A stretch of DNA of 64,000 nt from Vibrio metschnikovii CIP 69.14 (GCF_000176155.1 NZ_ACZO01000008.1:62001-126000); one strand, 5' to 3'. Shown: positions 38,271 to 46,728, counted from the first letter of the stretch. Notes: generated by a model from the sequence alone, not told the origin. Translations and numbers: made by a program.

Positions 38271-38302
38271 TAGGTCCTAGGTCCTAGGTCCTAGGTCCTA
38301 GG
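38271..38302. repeat. Tandem CCTAGGT array between rfbB and rfbA
   Basis: Four to five perfect head-to-tail copies of the 7-bp unit TAGGTCC, then CTAGGGAAAAGCTAGGG. This is the cleanest member of the CTAGG repeat family in the window. Confidence 0.85.
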
Positions 38303-38346
38303 GAAAAGCTAGGGCATAGAACCAGAGATTTGAAAAAACTTGAAAG

Positions 38347-39489
38347 CTAATTTACGCCTAATCGTTCACGTTGGTAGCTACCATCTTGCACATTTTGGCA
38401 CCATTGTTGATTATCTAAATACCATTGCACGGTTTTTAGCAGTCCGGTTTCAAACGTTTCAAGTGGCGTCCAACCAAGTTCATTTTGCATTTTACTTGCA
38501 TCAATCGCATAGCGTCGATCGTGACCAGGACGGTCTTGTACGTAAGTAATTTGCTCGGCATATGGTCTAGCCTTGGGCACTAAGGTATCTAGAATTGAAC
38601 AGATTGCTTGCACGACTTCTAAATTTTGCTTTTCGTTATGCCCACCGATGTTGTAGGTTTCCCCCACTTTGCCTTCTGTTACCACTTTGTAAAGTGCACG
38701 AGCATGATCTTCAACAAACAACCAATCACGAATTTGATCCCCTTTGCCATAAATTGGAAGGTCTTTGCCCTCTAGCGCGTTCAGAATCACCAAGGGGATC
38801 AGTTTTTCAGGGAAATGATACGGACCATAATTATTTGAGCAGTTAGTAACTATGGTGGGTAAACCATAAGTACGTAGCCACGCGCGAACTAAATGATCGG
38901 AGGAAGCTTTAGAGGCTGAATACGGGCTTGATGGAGCATAAGCGGTGGTTTCAGTAAACAGCGGCAGATGTGGCAATGAATTATTAATGCTTAATGTTGA
39001 ATTGTCTTGAGTTAATTCACCATTCACCATTAAACATTCATCATTATTCTCAACTTCATCTGGATGTGGCAGGTCACCATACACTTCATCGGTTGAAATA
39101 TGATGGAAGCGAAACGCGGCTTTATGCTCTTCGTCTAAGCGATTCCAATAACTACGGGTGGCTTCTAATAGCGTATAAGTACCGACAATATTAGTTTCAA
39201 TAAAAGCGGCAGGGCCATCGATAGAACGGTCTACATGAGACTCAGCAGCCAAGTGCATGACTGCATCCGGTTGATGCTGAGCAAAGACGCGATCCAATTC
39301 AGCGCGGTTACAAATGTCCACTTGCTCAAAGGCATAGCGTTCACTGTCTGCGATCAAGGCTAACGATTCTAGATTGCCTGCGTAGGTCAACTTATCAAGG
39401 TTAACCACGCTATCTTGGGTATTTTGAATAATATGGCGAATAACTGCGGAGCCAATAAAGCCCGCGCCACCGGTGACAAGAATTTTCAT
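38347..39489 (-). CDS. rfbB: dTDP-glucose 4,6-dehydratase RfbB/RmlB with an in-frame insertion
   Basis: A 380-residue dehydratase, longer than the usual 350-361. [15 protein letters not shown] binds [20 protein letters not shown] and [15 protein letters not shown] (catalytic Tyr and Lys) are intact. It makes dTDP-4-keto-6-deoxyglucose. Where E. coli RmlB reads NNTEELPLFTE, this protein has about 23 extra residues (about 152-174, [19 protein letters not shown] then SLPH). The extra 69 bp (38968-39036) contain a 50-bp palindrome of TTAATGGTGAATGGTGAATT type and keep the frame open. The insertion lies in a surface loop before the active-site helix, so the enzyme may still work. Confidence 0.93.
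   Translation of the reverse strand: MKILVTGGAGFIGSAVIRHIIQNTQDSVVNLDKLTYAGNLESLALIADSERYAFEQVDICNRAELDRVFAQHQPDAVMHLAAESHVDRSIDGPAAFIETNIVGTYTLLEATRSYWNRLDEEHKAAFRFHHISTDEVYGDLPHPDEVENNDECLMVNGELTQDNSTLSINNSLPHLPLFTETTAYAPSSPYSASKASSDHLVRAWLRTYGLPTIVTNCSNNYGPYHFPEKLIPLVILNALEGKDLPIYGKGDQIRDWLFVEDHARALYKVVTEGKVGETYNIGGHNEKQNLEVVQAICSILDTLVPKARPYAEQITYVQDRPGHDRRYAIDASKMQNELGWTPLETFETGLLKTVQWYLDNQQWCQNVQDGSYQRERLGVN
38984..39033. repeat. Palindromic TTAATG element inserted inside rfbB
   Basis: The arms are 20 bp: TTAATGCTTAATGTTGAATT at 38984-39003 and the inverted AATTCACCATTCACCATTAA at 39014-39033. They match at 17 of 20 positions around a 10-base loop. The element corresponds to the extra residues in RfbB. 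It resembles the repeats at 19724 and 34964. Confidence 0.8.
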
Positions 39490-39491
39490 TA

Positions 39492-40502
39492 TTATTTCCT
39501 GAAAAAGGTTCTAGGTTCTAGGTCCTCAGTATCTTCTTTCCTAAACGCAAATCTGACCAAAACAATCGCTACGCCAAGCATGCCGCCGAGTAGCGTGCCT
39601 AACACACAAATCAGTGCGCGTTTCGGGCCATCTTTTAGCTCTGGCACGACTGCTGGGTCAATCAGCTTAAATACAAACTCATCTTGCGCTTCCGCCAACA
39701 TCAGGCTTTTGGTTTGTTCTTCAATTAGGGAGTAAAAAGTCGCTTGCATGGCGGCAATGGAGGTGCGTTGCAGCTGCTCTTGCAAATAAGCGAGGTTTCT
39801 AGTCGCCTCAGTAATGGTGCGCTGACGCATCACTTGGTTAATATCATCCACCAATAAACTGACCCACTGCTGGGCAATATAAGGGGACAAGTGAGTAATA
39901 CTGATTGTATATAAGCCGTTATCGCGACTGGAATTGACGCTAAACATCTCTTTAAAGTCTTGAATCGCCTCTTGAGCGGTGGGCTCAGCGCCACGCAAGC
40001 CTTGCGGTTCACGCAACCAAGTTTGGGTTTGCGAGTCGTAAATCTCTTGATTAATCACTAACTGGTTATTATCTGCATCCCATTCTTTGGTTGCCATTAA
40101 CGGCACCCAGAGATTATGCTTATCAATAAAGTATTCTAAAAACTGACGAGATTGCATAATTTGTGCCGCCAGATCGGTTTGAGTAATTTTACCACTACCC
40201 AAATTAACGCCTCCTAACGCCGCTAAGCCACCCAGTTGACCTGCCATCCGCGAGAGACCGCCTCCTTCTCCGCTGTCTGCCGGAGCCAATAAAGCATCGG
40301 CTTTATAAGTATTAGGTTGACTAAGGGCGTATAACACCGCACCGACGGCAAAGATGAAGGTGGTGGCGATGATGATCCATTTGCCTTTCCAGAGGGCGAT
40401 GAAGAGTTCGCGTAAGTCGATTTCGTCATCGTGCCGCGGCAGCGGCGCGAATTGCGCATCTGGTTGGTATGGTGGGTTGTTTTGGGTCATTTGTGTGTTC
40501 AT
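39492..40502 (-). CDS. wzz: Polysaccharide chain-length regulator Wzz
   Basis: A 336-residue inner-membrane protein with the Wzz/PCP-1 layout. The first membrane helix (about residues 37-58, [19 protein letters not shown]) is preceded by [17 protein letters not shown] large periplasmic domain with coiled-coil character ([20 protein letters not shown]) follows, and a second helix near 298-318 ([20 protein letters not shown]) ends it. It sets the modal length of Wzy-made polymer. The final residues LEPRTFFRK-stop are encoded by a GGTTCTAGGTTCTAGG repeat, so the natural C-terminus has been replaced or extended by the repeat. No Wzc kinase domain is attached. Confidence 0.92.
   Translation of the reverse strand: MNTQMTQNNPPYQPDAQFAPLPRHDDEIDLRELFIALWKGKWIIIATTFIFAVGAVLYALSQPNTYKADALLAPADSGEGGGLSRMAGQLGGLAALGGVNLGSGKITQTDLAAQIMQSRQFLEYFIDKHNLWVPLMATKEWDADNNQLVINQEIYDSQTQTWLREPQGLRGAEPTAQEAIQDFKEMFSVNSSRDNGLYTISITHLSPYIAQQWVSLLVDDINQVMRQRTITEATRNLAYLQEQLQRTSIAAMQATFYSLIEEQTKSLMLAEAQDEFVFKLIDPAVVPELKDGPKRALICVLGTLLGGMLGVAIVLVRFAFRKEDTEDLEPRTFFRK
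39505..39529. repeat. GGTTCTAGG repeat overlapping the wzz stop region
   Basis: AAGGTTCTAGGTTCTAGGTC then CTCAG. It encodes the last residues of Wzz in the minus direction. Same family as copies at 9074, 45084 and 50393. Confidence 0.7.
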
Positions 40503-40533
40503 AGGTTCTTCAGGTTTAGGGTCTGGTGAAGAA

Positions 40534-40590
40534 AGAGCGGGCTTCGCCCTGCTAGAGCGTCGCTGCGCGACTGCGAGAAGCTAGATTCTA
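40534..40590. repeat. 57-bp direct repeat, copy A (downstream of the four-helix-bundle gene)
   Basis: It begins AGAGCGGGCTTCGCCCTGC and ends GAGAAGCTAGATTCTA. It matches copy B (42377-42433) at 56 of 57 positions, in the same orientation. It contains small hairpins (GGGC-TTC-GCCC and GTCGC-TGC-GCGAC). The two copies enclose the interrupted four-helix-bundle gene. Confidence 0.9.
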
Positions 40591-40771
40591 TAAAAACGTA
40601 AAAGCAGTTCTCGTTTTTAGCTCTTCTCATTCTTACATCTTTCTTTGCTTTTGTTTAATCATTGCGCCCAAAATTTTGGCTAATTCTTTTGCTTCTTGAA
40701 CCATACCTAATGCCGGTTCTTTATCTAAGTAGCCAATCTCGATACCGATATAAAGTTGAGTAACTAACTCA

Positions 40772-40781
40772 CCAAGTGAGC
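40772..40781. repeat. 10-bp target-site duplication of ISAs1 copy 2 (left)
   Basis: CCAAGTGAGC, identical to 42111-42120. It is directly outside the CACGGAAATCGC end of the element. Confidence 0.92.
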
Positions 40782-42110
40782 CACGGAAATCGCATGAATA
40801 CCCCCGTCATTCAAGGGCTCCAAGTACCTTACCTAAGTACTCCACATCCATCGCGCACTTCATTCGTTTGCGTTGAATGCCTCCCTTAAAGCTCGTTTCT
40901 TGCTTTAAAAGGTTCAAACATACTTGCCTGATCCTTGAAAAAGCCTCTGCGCGATCATCGACTCGAATGCGACATGCATCTTCTCTAAAAGTAACATCAA
41001 GTTGCCAGTGCATCGACTCAATTCCCCAGTGAGAACGCGTTGCATCATGTAACTCTTTCGCACTGAGTTTTTTCGAGCTGATGTAGAAGCGGACAGACAT
41101 ATCTTGCTCTGTCGCACGCTCTTCTGTTTTACGCATGTTGACCATGATGCCGACACTTTTCAGGTTTGGCCATTCAAGCTCTAAATCACCTAAAAATGAC
41201 AACTCATGCGTGACTAATGCACAGCGTGTTTCCTCGCGGCCATGCCCTTTTTCTTGGCTCGCATAACTGTCGCCCTCTGCAAACTCCTGCAACATCGAAG
41301 GGCGATAAAACTCACCTATTGCTTTCTCTAACGAGCCTTGGTTTCCCTTTACAGCAAGTAAGTAATCGGCATTTTTATCGATTATCTTTTGCGCGATTTT
41401 TCTTTGACAACCCATAGCATCAATCGTCACCAAACAACCAGAAATATTTAGCAATTCCAACAACTTAGGTATTTCTGTGATTTCATTGGTTTTTGCATTC
41501 ACCTTAGATTGACCAAGACAAAGCCCTTGTGCGGTTGCAAATGCATTGACCATATGAATTGCAGAGCGTTCTTCAGATTTGTTATAAGAGCCGCGAACGG
41601 TTTTACCATCGATTGCAACCACTTCGCCATCTGTGATTTGATGACAATCTTTCATCCAACTAATGAACGCTTTTTGCATCGCTGACGGGCTCACCATCCC
41701 CATAACGCGAGCGATGGTATCTGACGACGGAATACCATTCTCAAAATCACCCAATGATTTAAGAAAATCGGTTCGGCTTTCACCAAAATCACAGATACCT
41801 TCCCAGGTATCAAAGCCGGAGAGCACACCACAGATCGTCAACAAAATAATGTCTGACAATTTGTGTTCTACCTTAGCGGCTTGACGGTAATCTTTTATCA
41901 CTTCGAAATGCATAAATGGGTTCGTTATTGTCGTCATAATTTGGCTCCGTTTAAGTACAGAACCATTAAAAAACACTCAAAATGATCTACAAATTGATCC
42001 TTAATGAGTTTCCAATATTGTGATGGATGCTAAAGAAATACCTTGTAAATTAGAAGGCACTAATTTGACGAAAACCCTTTAAAAATAGGCATATTCATGC
42101 GATTTCCCTG
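40782..42110 (-). mobile_element. ISAs1-family insertion sequence (copy 2)
   Basis: A 1329-bp element. The ends are CACGGAAATCGCATGAATAC at 40782 and, reversed from 42110, CAGGGAAATCGCATGAATAT. They are bordered by a perfect 10-bp duplication (CCAAGTGAGC). It splits the four-helix-bundle gene. The intact duplication and open transposase frame point to a fairly recent insertion. Confidence 0.95.
40807..41937 (-). CDS. ISAs1-family (H-repeat) transposase
   Basis: A 376-residue DDE transposase. FMHFEVIKDYRQAAKVEHKL starts the family N-terminus, and VAIDGKTVRGSYNK and VTIDAMGCQRKIAQKI hold the catalytic aspartates. SMHWQLDVTFREDACR is the conserved C-terminal region. The ATG at 41937 follows GGAG at good spacing; the frame opens earlier at 41976, but that part is outside the family homology. 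The gene is intact. It is a different element from that at 27504, with clearly diverged sequence. Confidence 0.93.
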   Translation of the reverse strand: MTTITNPFMHFEVIKDYRQAAKVEHKLSDIILLTICGVLSGFDTWEGICDFGESRTDFLKSLGDFENGIPSSDTIARVMGMVSPSAMQKAFISWMKDCHQITDGEVVAIDGKTVRGSYNKSEERSAIHMVNAFATAQGLCLGQSKVNAKTNEITEIPKLLELLNISGCLVTIDAMGCQRKIAQKIIDKNADYLLAVKGNQGSLEKAIGEFYRPSMLQEFAEGDSYASQEKGHGREETRCALVTHELSFLGDLELEWPNLKSVGIMVNMRKTEERATEQDMSVRFYISSKKLSAKELHDATRSHWGIESMHWQLDVTFREDACRIRVDDRAEAFSRIRQVCLNLLKQETSFKGGIQRKRMKCAMDVEYLGKVLGALE

Positions 42111-42120
42111 CCAAGTGAGC
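42111..42120. repeat. 10-bp target-site duplication of ISAs1 copy 2 (right)
   Basis: CCAAGTGAGC, identical to 40772-40781. Confidence 0.92.
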
Positions 42121-42344
42121 TTTTGGCATAGTACAAAAAACGAATTTGATCTTTTAGGGTTTCGCGCTCTTCACCCTCTGCAATATTAGAAGGAACTGAA
42201 AGTCCAGAACGAGTGATTTGGTCTTTAAATCCCCAATTACTGACTGACTCTGTCATTTGATATATTTGACATGAGAGTCGTGATGCTCTTTTCCAAACAT
42301 CCAGTTGTTCAAAGCGCATGGGTGATCCTTATCAGATATAGAGC

Positions 42345-42486
42345 CCTGCTAGAGCGTTGCTCTCGTGTCTAGACTAAGAGCGGACTTCGCCCTGCTAGAG
42401 CGTCGCTGCGCGACTGCGAGAAGCTAGATTCTAGCAGGCCGTTAGGCCGCTCTAGTAAGTTGCGTTAGCAACGCTCTCGTGTCTAT
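42345..42486. repeat. Hairpin-rich repeat region including 57-bp direct repeat copy B (42377-42433)
   Basis: Copy B begins AGAGCGGACTTCGCCCTGC and ends GAGAAGCTAGATTCTA (42377-42433). On either side are related pieces: CTAGAGCGTTGCTCTCGTGT (from 42349) and GTTGCGTTAGCAACGCTCTC then GTGTCTA up to the stop codon of the SLBB gene. All share CTAGA/GCTCTCGTGTC words and short stems. The block fills the space between the SLBB export gene and the four-helix-bundle gene. Confidence 0.85.
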
Positions 42487-45056
42487 TACTTCAACGCATT
42501 GACCGCTACACCGGTTTGATACAAGATTTGCGTCGCAGCGGTCCAGACGTTAAGTGCATCGCGGTAATCGGTATCCACTGGGACAACAATCGTATCACCT
42601 GGGTTTAACGTTTCATTGCGGCGACCGAACCAGAAACTGGTGTTGGGGGTAAAGACCGAGCCGTCAGCACGGACCACGAAAATACGCCCTTCATCCGCTT
42701 GCTTCTTAATACCACCGGCGCGGTTGATGTAATCTTTCACGGTTAAACTTGGGTCGAGTAAGTAGGTGATCCCCACTTGTACTTCACCCATGATCGAAAT
42801 GGTATTACGGAATTTAGGCACGTATAAAAAGTCACCATCTTCGAGCATAAAGTTGGCACTTGGCTGACCAGCAATCACTTCATCGAGTTGTACTACCATA
42901 CGCCCTAGGGCGCGACTCTTGGTCGCTTCTTCAATAAAGGCTAAGGTTTTATCTGGATTAGATATTACACTTGAAACACGACTATCGGCATTAAAACTTT
43001 TTTTGGCGACTTCGCGGCGCATATCTGCAGCGTATTGAGTAAGCAGTTTTTGCTCTTGCAAACGCAATGCTTCGCGGGTAAATACTGCACCTTGTGGGTG
43101 AGCAAATTCGGTCAAACCACCCGCACGTTCAATCACTTGCGCTAAGGTATCCCCAGGCAGTACGGTATAATTCCCCGGGAAGCGAACTTCACCTTGTAGC
43201 GTGATGGTATTTTGCTGGCGGACATCTGGTCGTTCAAATACGCTTAGCCTATCTCGTGGCTTAACGACCACTTGATAATCCCCATTAAGCACGGCGGTTA
43301 AGTTAACTTGCTCAATATTGGCTCGGTTATCCGCTTGGTTAATCGCTGCGCGGGTTAGCTCAGCACGGGCACTGTAAGCATTGGCGGTTAAACCACCAGC
43401 AGCAGTAAGTAAGCAGTTTAAATCATGCTGTTGAGTTATCGGGTAACGACCTGGGTAACGCAGTTCACCCACGAGCTCAACAATTGGTGCTGGCTCGCCG
43501 TAACGTGCTTGTTGTTGTAAGCGAAACAGTACAGGGGTTAATAGCGCACGACGTGAATTGGTGGCTTGGTTACTATCTATAACTAACTGGGCACTGATCT
43601 CTTGTTTATCTTGACGAGCTTGACGCTGAGCTTGATCTAAAGATTGAATGGTTTCTTCTGTGGTGCCGTTATCGCGATCAACACCATTACGGCTAAAAAT
43701 AATCAGTTGATCGCCATTATTAAGCGAGAGATTATTTTTTCCTGCAGGATTGAGTAACGCATCCGCTAGGCTAAATTGTAAAACTTTAATGTCACGTTGA
43801 TGATTAATTTCTCTAACCACCAGCGCATAATCTAAATCAGCCGTTGGATTAAAAGCGCTGTCTTGAGATTGAAAGACGTCGCTAATAGTCATGCCATCAC
43901 GCCACTCGAGCAATCCTGGATGACTCACATCCCCTATCACTTGTATTACATTAGTTAAAGGATTAGTGCGGGTGGCAACCGTAAGAATATCACCGCGACG
44001 AGCAGGTTGATTGAGTACACGGATATCGGTCAAATTGAGGTCAATCAGTTCGACACTTTCTCCTGACAATAAACGTTTAACTTGACTACGCTCAGCAAAG
44101 GCATTGATACGCAATCCGCCTGCCATGGCGATTAAATCTTGATAGGTTTCTCCCGACTTGATCTCATATATAGCAGGACGTTGCACTTGTCCTTCAATGG
44201 TTACCACATCGGCTACCGGAGCAATCCAAACCACATCACCCGGCAGTAGGCGGACATCACTGCTGGTATCGCCTTTCAGTAACAGATCGTACATATCTAA
44301 AATTTGCACGACTTGACCATCACGTTTAAGCTGAACGTTACGTAATGCACCACTGTTGTTAAAACCACCACTGTGATAAATCGCTTGTGATAGGGTAGTT
44401 AAAGCACTCACGGTATAAGCACCCGGTTTATGTGCTTCACCCATTACAAAAATCTGCATACTACGTAATTGGCCTAAAGTGATATCGCTACGCACACCGA
44501 TCATTTGCTCTTGAACGCGTTGCGTAATGCTAGCTCTCACATCACTAAAAGCTAACCCTGCCACAGAGATAGGGCCTAAAGTAGGAAAATTGATCACCCC
44601 TTCCCGGTTAACCAACAACCGATGCGTAACATTCACTTTACCAAACAGTTGCACGACAATTTCATCTCCAGGGCCGACAGGATAATCACTGGGTACAGGG
44701 GAGTCATTCGTCGGAGCAAAGGTAGAAGGCGAAGAGGCAAATAAACCCAAGCCAAAGCGCTTTAAACCATTCGCTTTGCCATTATTTTCTTTGTTTTTAT
44801 TCAGCTCATCATCTTCTGAGTCTCTTGGTTCTTGCGTTGCAGCCTCTTCTAGCTGACTAGGCGACTCGCTATTTGTCGCTTGTGCTTGTGCCTGCGATAA
44901 ATCAACACCAAATTGATCCGCTAGCGCTTGTTGCTGACTGGCTGGAAGATTTTGAAACATGTTGATCTGTGCTGGCGTTGGACCTTGAGCAATAGCTTGG
45001 CTAGCTAATAAACAAAGTAATAGCGGCGCAAAAAGGGTAAAGCGTCCTTTAAACAT
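42486..45056 (-). CDS. Large SLBB-domain polysaccharide export protein (OtnA/WbfF, Wza-like)
   Basis: An 856-residue exported protein with a Sec signal peptide (FTLFAPLLLCLLASQAIAQ, no lipobox). After an acidic low-complexity stretch (about 60-105) comes the poly-export domain (VGPGDEIVVQLFGKVNVTHR). At least five SLBB-type repeats follow, each with G-x-V-x-x-P-G/A-x-Y (for example VMGEAHKPGAYTV, LVGELRYPGRYPI, LQGEVRFPGNYTV). It is over twice the size of E. coli Wza and matches the OtnA/WbfF type of vibrio O/K loci. It should form the periplasm-to-outer-membrane export channel. It lacks a lipidated Cys, and no Wzc/Wzb pair is encoded in the window. Confidence 0.88.
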   Translation of the reverse strand: MFKGRFTLFAPLLLCLLASQAIAQGPTPAQINMFQNLPASQQQALADQFGVDLSQAQAQATNSESPSQLEEAATQEPRDSEDDELNKNKENNGKANGLKRFGLGLFASSPSTFAPTNDSPVPSDYPVGPGDEIVVQLFGKVNVTHRLLVNREGVINFPTLGPISVAGLAFSDVRASITQRVQEQMIGVRSDITLGQLRSMQIFVMGEAHKPGAYTVSALTTLSQAIYHSGGFNNSGALRNVQLKRDGQVVQILDMYDLLLKGDTSSDVRLLPGDVVWIAPVADVVTIEGQVQRPAIYEIKSGETYQDLIAMAGGLRINAFAERSQVKRLLSGESVELIDLNLTDIRVLNQPARRGDILTVATRTNPLTNVIQVIGDVSHPGLLEWRDGMTISDVFQSQDSAFNPTADLDYALVVREINHQRDIKVLQFSLADALLNPAGKNNLSLNNGDQLIIFSRNGVDRDNGTTEETIQSLDQAQRQARQDKQEISAQLVIDSNQATNSRRALLTPVLFRLQQQARYGEPAPIVELVGELRYPGRYPITQQHDLNCLLTAAGGLTANAYSARAELTRAAINQADNRANIEQVNLTAVLNGDYQVVVKPRDRLSVFERPDVRQQNTITLQGEVRFPGNYTVLPGDTLAQVIERAGGLTEFAHPQGAVFTREALRLQEQKLLTQYAADMRREVAKKSFNADSRVSSVISNPDKTLAFIEEATKSRALGRMVVQLDEVIAGQPSANFMLEDGDFLYVPKFRNTISIMGEVQVGITYLLDPSLTVKDYINRAGGIKKQADEGRIFVVRADGSVFTPNTSFWFGRRNETLNPGDTIVVPVDTDYRDALNVWTAATQILYQTGVAVNALK

Positions 45057-45083
45057 GGTAGTTTCCGATGGTTGGGTTTTTAA

Positions 45084-45225
45084 GTTCCTAGGTTCTAGGA
45101 TCCTAGGTTCTAGGGTTTTTTGGTTCTTTAGGTTCTGGGGTTTTAGGTTTTGGTTTTCCCTAGGACCTGCTCTTTCCTAGGCCCTGGTTTTTCCTAGGAC
45201 CTTGCTTTCGCTTTTACCTAGAATC
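45084..45225. repeat. Longest CCTAGG-rich repeat block, between the barrel and SLBB genes
   Basis: A 142-bp block made of GGTTCTAGGATCCTAGG words, a central GGTTCTTTAGGTTCTGGGG variant, and three CTTTCCTAGGCCC or TTTTCCCTAGGACC units. It fills nearly the whole space between the outer-membrane protein gene and the SLBB gene. Confidence 0.8.
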
Positions 45226-45232
45226 TTTTCAA

Positions 45233-45769
45233 TCAAAATTTAAATTGAATACCCAGCTGAAGTGCGCTTAAACGAACATCATCACCATGCAAATAGTTAA
45301 TCCACTCACTGGTGATGGCACTGGTTGAGCTCAACGCATAGTGAACCCCCAAACCAAAACTTATGCTGTCGTCATAATGTGATTGATTGCGATAATCAGC
45401 ACTCACATAGCTGTAACCGCCAAGGGCATAAACTGAAGTACGAGGAGTTACGGGGATATTGGCTTTGATAAAGGCACTTGAGAGGCTATCAATGGCTAAA
45501 CCTGCATCACGCTTAACACTCGCAGCGTGGCGGACTTCAATAGCAAGATAATCATTGAAAAAATAACCAATTTGCGCTTGTGCTAAAAGGGGAGAAGCTT
45601 CTTGCCAAGTTTGGCTACGAAACTCACTACTACTATAGAGGCCGTTAAAACCGAAGTAAGTATCAGCATGAGCAGATGCGCCAGCAAAACAGGTTGCAAG
45701 TGCTAAAAGAGGGGGAATGCATCGGCCTGACGTTAGGGCGCTAATGCCTGAAATATAGGTGTTTGCCAT
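45233..45769 (-). CDS. Small outer-membrane beta-barrel protein of the polysaccharide operon
   Basis: A 178-residue protein with a signal peptide (cleavage after about AGASAHA). About eight amphipathic strands follow (TYFGFNGLYSS, AQIGYFFNDYLAIEVRHAA, TSVYALGGYSYVSAD) and the C-terminus is LQLGIQFKF. It fits the OmpA-like/opacity-type eight-strand barrel. It is the first gene of the long minus-strand operon, downstream of an ops element, and similar small barrels accompany vibrio O/K export genes. Its role may be surface retention or assembly of the polymer, but this is inference. Confidence 0.78.
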   Translation of the reverse strand: MANTYISGISALTSGRCIPPLLALATCFAGASAHADTYFGFNGLYSSSEFRSQTWQEASPLLAQAQIGYFFNDYLAIEVRHAASVKRDAGLAIDSLSSAFIKANIPVTPRTSVYALGGYSYVSADYRNQSHYDDSISFGLGVHYALSSTSAITSEWINYLHGDDVRLSALQLGIQFKF

Positions 45770-46276
45770 GATATTTAAATAACTCTTATTGGTAAATGAA
45801 CCGTGTGGTTCTATACTTTATTATTGCTTGGCTTTGATTGCCAAGTCTGAGTTAGCAACAAAAGATGACTGAACATCACATTGCTTCATTTTTAGGCATG
45901 CTACCGCCCTACGCTGTCACACGCATTCCGGGCAATCATTGTAATTAGTTTGAAAACCTTGTTGCCAAACTTAAACAGAAAATGAAAGCCAGATTTACTG
46001 CTGCTAATTAAAGCATTGGGTTGGAACAATTAATTCAGCGCAGGATTACATCACAAACTGGCGTTGATAAGCAAACACTTCCCAACCAACAAAACGTGAC
46101 AACCATCACACTAAAAGCAATCATCAAGCTCATGAATGGTTATTTAATCAACTAAATTATCATTAACAGGTATTGTGTTTACAAATGCTTTTTTTTGTAC
46201 TTACAATGGGCGCGGAATGCCTGTCATTTCATAACATCGATGTTATTTTAACCCTTAAAAATCCATGGAGAAACTT
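45770..46276. promoter_or_regulatory. Divergent control region of the two polysaccharide operons
   Basis: A 507-bp AT-rich gap with no gene. It must hold the promoters of the minus-strand biosynthesis operon and of the plus-strand YjbEFGH-like operon. An ops element lies at 45897-45908 on the minus strand. Facing plus, GTGTTTACAAATGC, then TTTTTTTGTACTTACAATGG (about 46173-46208), is a likely promoter area. Confident -35/-10 boxes could not be fixed. Confidence 0.55.
45897..45908 (-). promoter_or_regulatory. ops/JUMPStart element (RfaH recruitment site)
   Basis: The minus strand reads GGCGGTAGCATG, preceded by CAGCGTAG, which matches the ops core of JUMPStart (GGCGGTAGCGTG) except for one base. 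It lies 128 bp upstream of the first gene of the minus-strand polysaccharide operon and points into it. RfaH loaded at ops suppresses termination in long LPS/capsule operons. Confidence 0.75.
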
Positions 46277-46552
46277 ATGAAAAAAACAGCAATGGTTTTG
46301 CTGGCAACATTCGCAATGGCACAAGGTGCAATTGCAGCTGAAACAGTAGGTACTGCGGGTAGCACAACTGGTACTACAGCAACGGCTGGCGCAGGTTCTG
46401 CAGGCGCTGCAGGCGCTGGCGCAGCGGCTGGCGGCGTGGCAGCAAGCACCGCAGCAGCAGTAATGGCAGCAGCAGTAGCGGTAGCAGCGGTAGCCGCTAG
46501 TGACAATGGTACACCTGGCACAAACGCTTCAAACGCTAGTGTGCAAAAGTAA
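46277..46552 (+). CDS. Small exported Ala/Gly/Thr-rich protein (YjbE/GfcA-like)
   Basis: A 91-residue protein. The signal peptide MKKTAMVLLATFAMAQGAIA ends before ETVGTAG. The rest is almost only Ala, Gly, Thr and Val (AGAGSAGAAGAGAAAGG and AAVMAAAVAVAAVAA), with a polar tail SDNGTPGTNASNASVQK. I chose the ATG at 46277, which follows GGAGAAACTT, over the ATG at 46265. YjbE/GfcA proteins head the yjbEFGH and gfcABCDE operons for exopolysaccharide or group 4 capsule secretion. The three following genes match YjbF, YjbG and YjbH. A terminator follows, so this gene may be made in excess of the rest. Confidence 0.82.
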   Translation: MKKTAMVLLATFAMAQGAIAAETVGTAGSTTGTTATAGAGSAGAAGAGAAAGGVAASTAAAVMAAAVAVAAVAASDNGTPGTNASNASVQK

Positions 46553-46578
46553 AAATAATGACTGATCGCACCTAATAC

Positions 46579-46612
46579 AGAAAGCCGCTCTATTGCGGTT
46601 TTCTTTTTCTAA
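46579..46612 (+). terminator. Rho-independent terminator after the YjbE/GfcA-like gene
   Basis: AAAGCCGC, loop TCTATT, GCGGTTTT, then CTTTTTCT. A 7-bp stem with one G-T pair and a T tract, about 25 bp after the stop codon. Confidence 0.8.
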
Positions 46613-46728
46613 CGGTATCTATTTTAATAGGTTATGTATACACGATTTCATCATCCCGTTGATAGCATTGATTAACTCACCACATTACCGTTATTCTTTG
46701 TCGACTTGCCTGTATTAAGGATTGTGAT

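Larger units (their letters stand above)
40633..42319 (-). pseudogene. Four-helix-bundle protein (S23/23S rRNA-IVP family) interrupted by ISAs1
   Basis: The 5' part (42319 down to 42111) encodes MRFEQLDVWKRASRLSCQIY and onward, including SGLSVPSNIAEGEERE, the hallmark of the PF05635 four-helix-bundle family. The frame then runs into the ISAs1 end and stops. The 3' part (40771 down to 40633) encodes ELVTQLYIGIEIGYLDKEPA to a stop. Removing the element and one 10-bp target duplicate joins them in frame (348 bp, 115 residues), the normal family size. Members often occur as accessory genes inside rRNA intervening sequences or polysaccharide loci; their function is not established. Near-identical 57-bp direct repeats lie on either side. 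Confidence 0.9.

Noticed and set aside
38271-38302. CRISPR-like array of CCTAGGT units
   Set aside because: The units are 7 bp and head to tail without spacers, and no cas gene is present.
46255-46521. An 88-codon open frame on the minus strand with an Ala/Pro-rich product
   Set aside because: It is the mirror of the Ala/Gly-rich YjbE-like gene, which has a proper signal peptide, ribosome-binding site and terminator.
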